From NCBI GenBank assembly GCA_002083525.1, contig LWDM01000026.1, positions 1,939 to 65,938 on the forward strand: DNA of 64,000 nt, read 5' to 3'. Both the position numbers and the translations under genes were made by a program. The DNA comes from Proteobacteria bacterium SG_bin9. Its GTDB lineage: Bacteria > Pseudomonadota > Alphaproteobacteria > Rhizobiales > Xanthobacteraceae. Positions 62,695-64,000 of the stretch are shown here, piece by piece; the first letter of the stretch is position 1; every line of letters starts with the position of its first letter. The notes beneath the pieces are model-generated. The model worked only from the letters and a program-made list of their open reading frames with translations. It had not been told where the DNA came from and ran no database searches.

Positions 62695-64000
62695 ATGCAG
62701 CGCGGACTGACAGACCGGATTGTACTTGCCGGCGTCGCTGTGATCGCGGCGACATTGGCCATCATGATGTTGCGCGACTATCAGGCGGCAGCCGATCTGC
62801 TGTGGCGCGACATCTACCACGACCGCAACGGCCACTACGACTTCGGCCTGATCCTGTCGTTGGCGCTGCGTGAACTCAATCCAATCGATTTCCTGGCGCA
62901 GGTCGAGCGATCCCGTGTGTGGGGGCCGTTCCACGGACTCGTCCTCAGCATCGTGCAGCTCGCCGGCGGGCCCGATTATCGCCTGGCGATTGTTCCGAGT
63001 CTGATCGGCTGGACGGTGACGGTCATATTTTCCGCGCTGATCGCGCGGCGCTTCTTCGACGACCCGGCTCAGCGCGCGTTCGCAGCCATTGTTGCCGCGA
63101 CACTTGTGATGGCAAGTCCGGCGTTTCGCTTGCTTGGCTCGGATGTGATGCTGGAGGGGCTTGGAGCCGCGCTCTCGGCTGCCGGACTCTGGGCATGGAT
63201 CGTCGCACGCGAGGATTTGCAGTCCACGCGCCGCTGGCGATGGCTCGCCATCGTCCTCACGCTGCTGTTCTTCCACAAAGGGAACTACTGGGGACTGCTG
63301 GTCGCCGCCTTGATCGCGGTCTGGCTGCTGGACGATGGCCGCAAGCTGTTGCTGTTGATCCGCGGTGCGTTCTCGCACGTGACGACGTCACGTGCGCTGG
63401 CGGCGCTGATCCGCGATCCGTTGCTGCTCGCGTTCGCGGTGGTCGCGCTGGCCGTGATCCTGATCACGCTGCGCGGACCCACCGTCATCGCCGTGTTCGG
63501 AAAGCCGGTTTCGGTGTATCCGCCGGGCAACCTCCTCACGGTTGCCTATGCGCTGCTGTTCGTCCGGCTGGCGATCGTGTGGCGGCGGCATCGTGCGGTG
63601 ATCGATCCTGTGCTCGGCGTTCCGGGCCGTCAGATTCTCTTCTGGCACATCGCGCCGGTCGCGATTTCGTTTTTGCTGCCGAAGCGGCTCTCGACCTTTC
63701 TGTGGTTCGTCGGTCCGTCGAACAGCGGCGCAGGCCCGAGCTACAGCCTGATCGATGGAATCGACCTTTACTGGGGCAGTTTCTCGGCCGGATTCAGCAG
63801 TGCGCCGTGGGTGGCGGTGCTGGCGCTCGTGCTGTTCGCCGTCGCTGTGCTGAGCCTGCGCCGTTTCCCGCGGCAGACGTGGGTCGTGTTCGTATTCGCG
63901 GGCATCTCGCTGTTGAGCGTGCTGATCCATCCGCAGCGGCAGGGCCGTTTCCTCGGCTCGTGGATTTTCGCGGTCTGGATCGGCGCGGGTGTCGGCGCGG
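62695..64000 (+). CDS. Membrane glycosyltransferase, GT-C/PMT type (cut by window end)
   Basis: At least 435 aa, continuing past the window end. N-terminal helix (VLAGVAVIAATLAIMML), then a periplasmic loop with WRDIYHDRNGHYDFGL, whose acidic residue after helix 1 suits the catalytic Asp of dolichol/polyprenol-sugar transferases, and WGPFHGLVLSIVQLAGG. Many hydrophobic helices follow without interruption to 64000. ATG 62695 is 11 nt after the galE stop. Likely transfers a lipid-linked sugar in the periplasm. Confidence 0.72.
   Translation, partial: MQRGLTDRIVLAGVAVIAATLAIMMLRDYQAAADLLWRDIYHDRNGHYDFGLILSLALRELNPIDFLAQVERSRVWGPFHGLVLSIVQLAGGPDYRLAIVPSLIGWTVTVIFSALIARRFFDDPAQRAFAAIVAATLVMASPAFRLLGSDVMLEGLGAALSAAGLWAWIVAREDLQSTRRWRWLAIVLTLLFFHKGNYWGLLVAALIAVWLLDDGRKLLLLIRGAFSHVTTSRALAALIRDPLLLAFAVVALAVILITLRGPTVIAVFGKPVSVYPPGNLLTVAYALLFVRLAIVWRRHRAVIDPVLGVPGRQILFWHIAPVAISFLLPKRLSTFLWFVGPSNSGAGPSYSLIDGIDLYWGSFSAGFSSAPWVAVLALVLFAVAVLSLRRFPRQTWVVFVFAGISLLSVLIHPQRQGRFLGSWIFAVWIGAGVGA

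Noticed and set aside
1..64000. CRISPR arrays, insertion sequences, prophage or toxin-antitoxin genes.
   Set aside because: No regularly spaced repeats, transposase, integrase or phage structural motifs were seen on either strand.

Overview
The window looks like chromosomal DNA of a high-GC alphaproteobacterium, most likely Hyphomicrobiales near Bradyrhizobium, Rhodopseudomonas or Afipia. That placement is an inference from gene content: many solute-uptake systems, Bug/TctC-type and TRAP-type binding proteins, several FCD-type GntR regulators, AtzE/AtzG-like proteins and a GDP-rhamnose type polysaccharide locus. No transposase, integrase, phage gene or CRISPR array is visible.

Left edge (1-2003): the 3' half of a tRNA-Lys(CUU) with its terminator, then a Cache-HAMP chemoreceptor. 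Nitrogen/amide catabolic island (2050-18541): a GntR regulator diverges from a dipeptide-type ABC transporter operon. That operon runs directly into AtzG-like and AtzE-like genes and an allophanate hydrolase gene (atzF) broken by one in-frame amber codon. Next come a cytosine-deaminase-like amidohydrolase, a small NTF2-like protein, a second GntR, an SsuABC/NMT1-type ABC transporter and a second amidohydrolase. Second uptake island (18542-28148): an MFS permease, a third GntR with a perfect palindromic operator, a dihydrodipicolinate-synthase-family aldolase/lyase, a complete LIV-type ABC transporter and a flavoprotein dehydrogenase.

Middle (28253-49948): an ABC-F ATPase, a HAD hydrolase, a TRAP binding protein without its membrane partners, a TctC-type binding protein, an EamA permease, and a leftward operon of MFS permease, alpha/beta hydrolase, acetamidase/formamidase and old-yellow-enzyme reductase. 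This operon faces a TetR regulator across two copies of a 16-bp palindrome-like site. After that come an RND efflux pair, an amidase, two glycosyltransferases, an AtuA-like pair and a glutathione transferase.

Right end (50121-64000): a surface polysaccharide locus with gmd and an Rmd-like reductase (GDP-rhamnose), a UDP-glucuronate decarboxylase (UDP-xylose), galE, several glycosyltransferases, an O-antigen-ligase-like protein and membrane glycosyltransferases. One WaaG-like gene has its conserved N-terminus encoded upstream of any ATG/GTG/TTG, so it appears to start at ATT.

The recurring theme is a regulator beside an uptake system beside one or two hydrolases/oxidoreductases. The two clearest anomalies are the amber codon in atzF and the ATT start of the WaaG-like gene. 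All statements come from reading sequence and translations; no searches were run.
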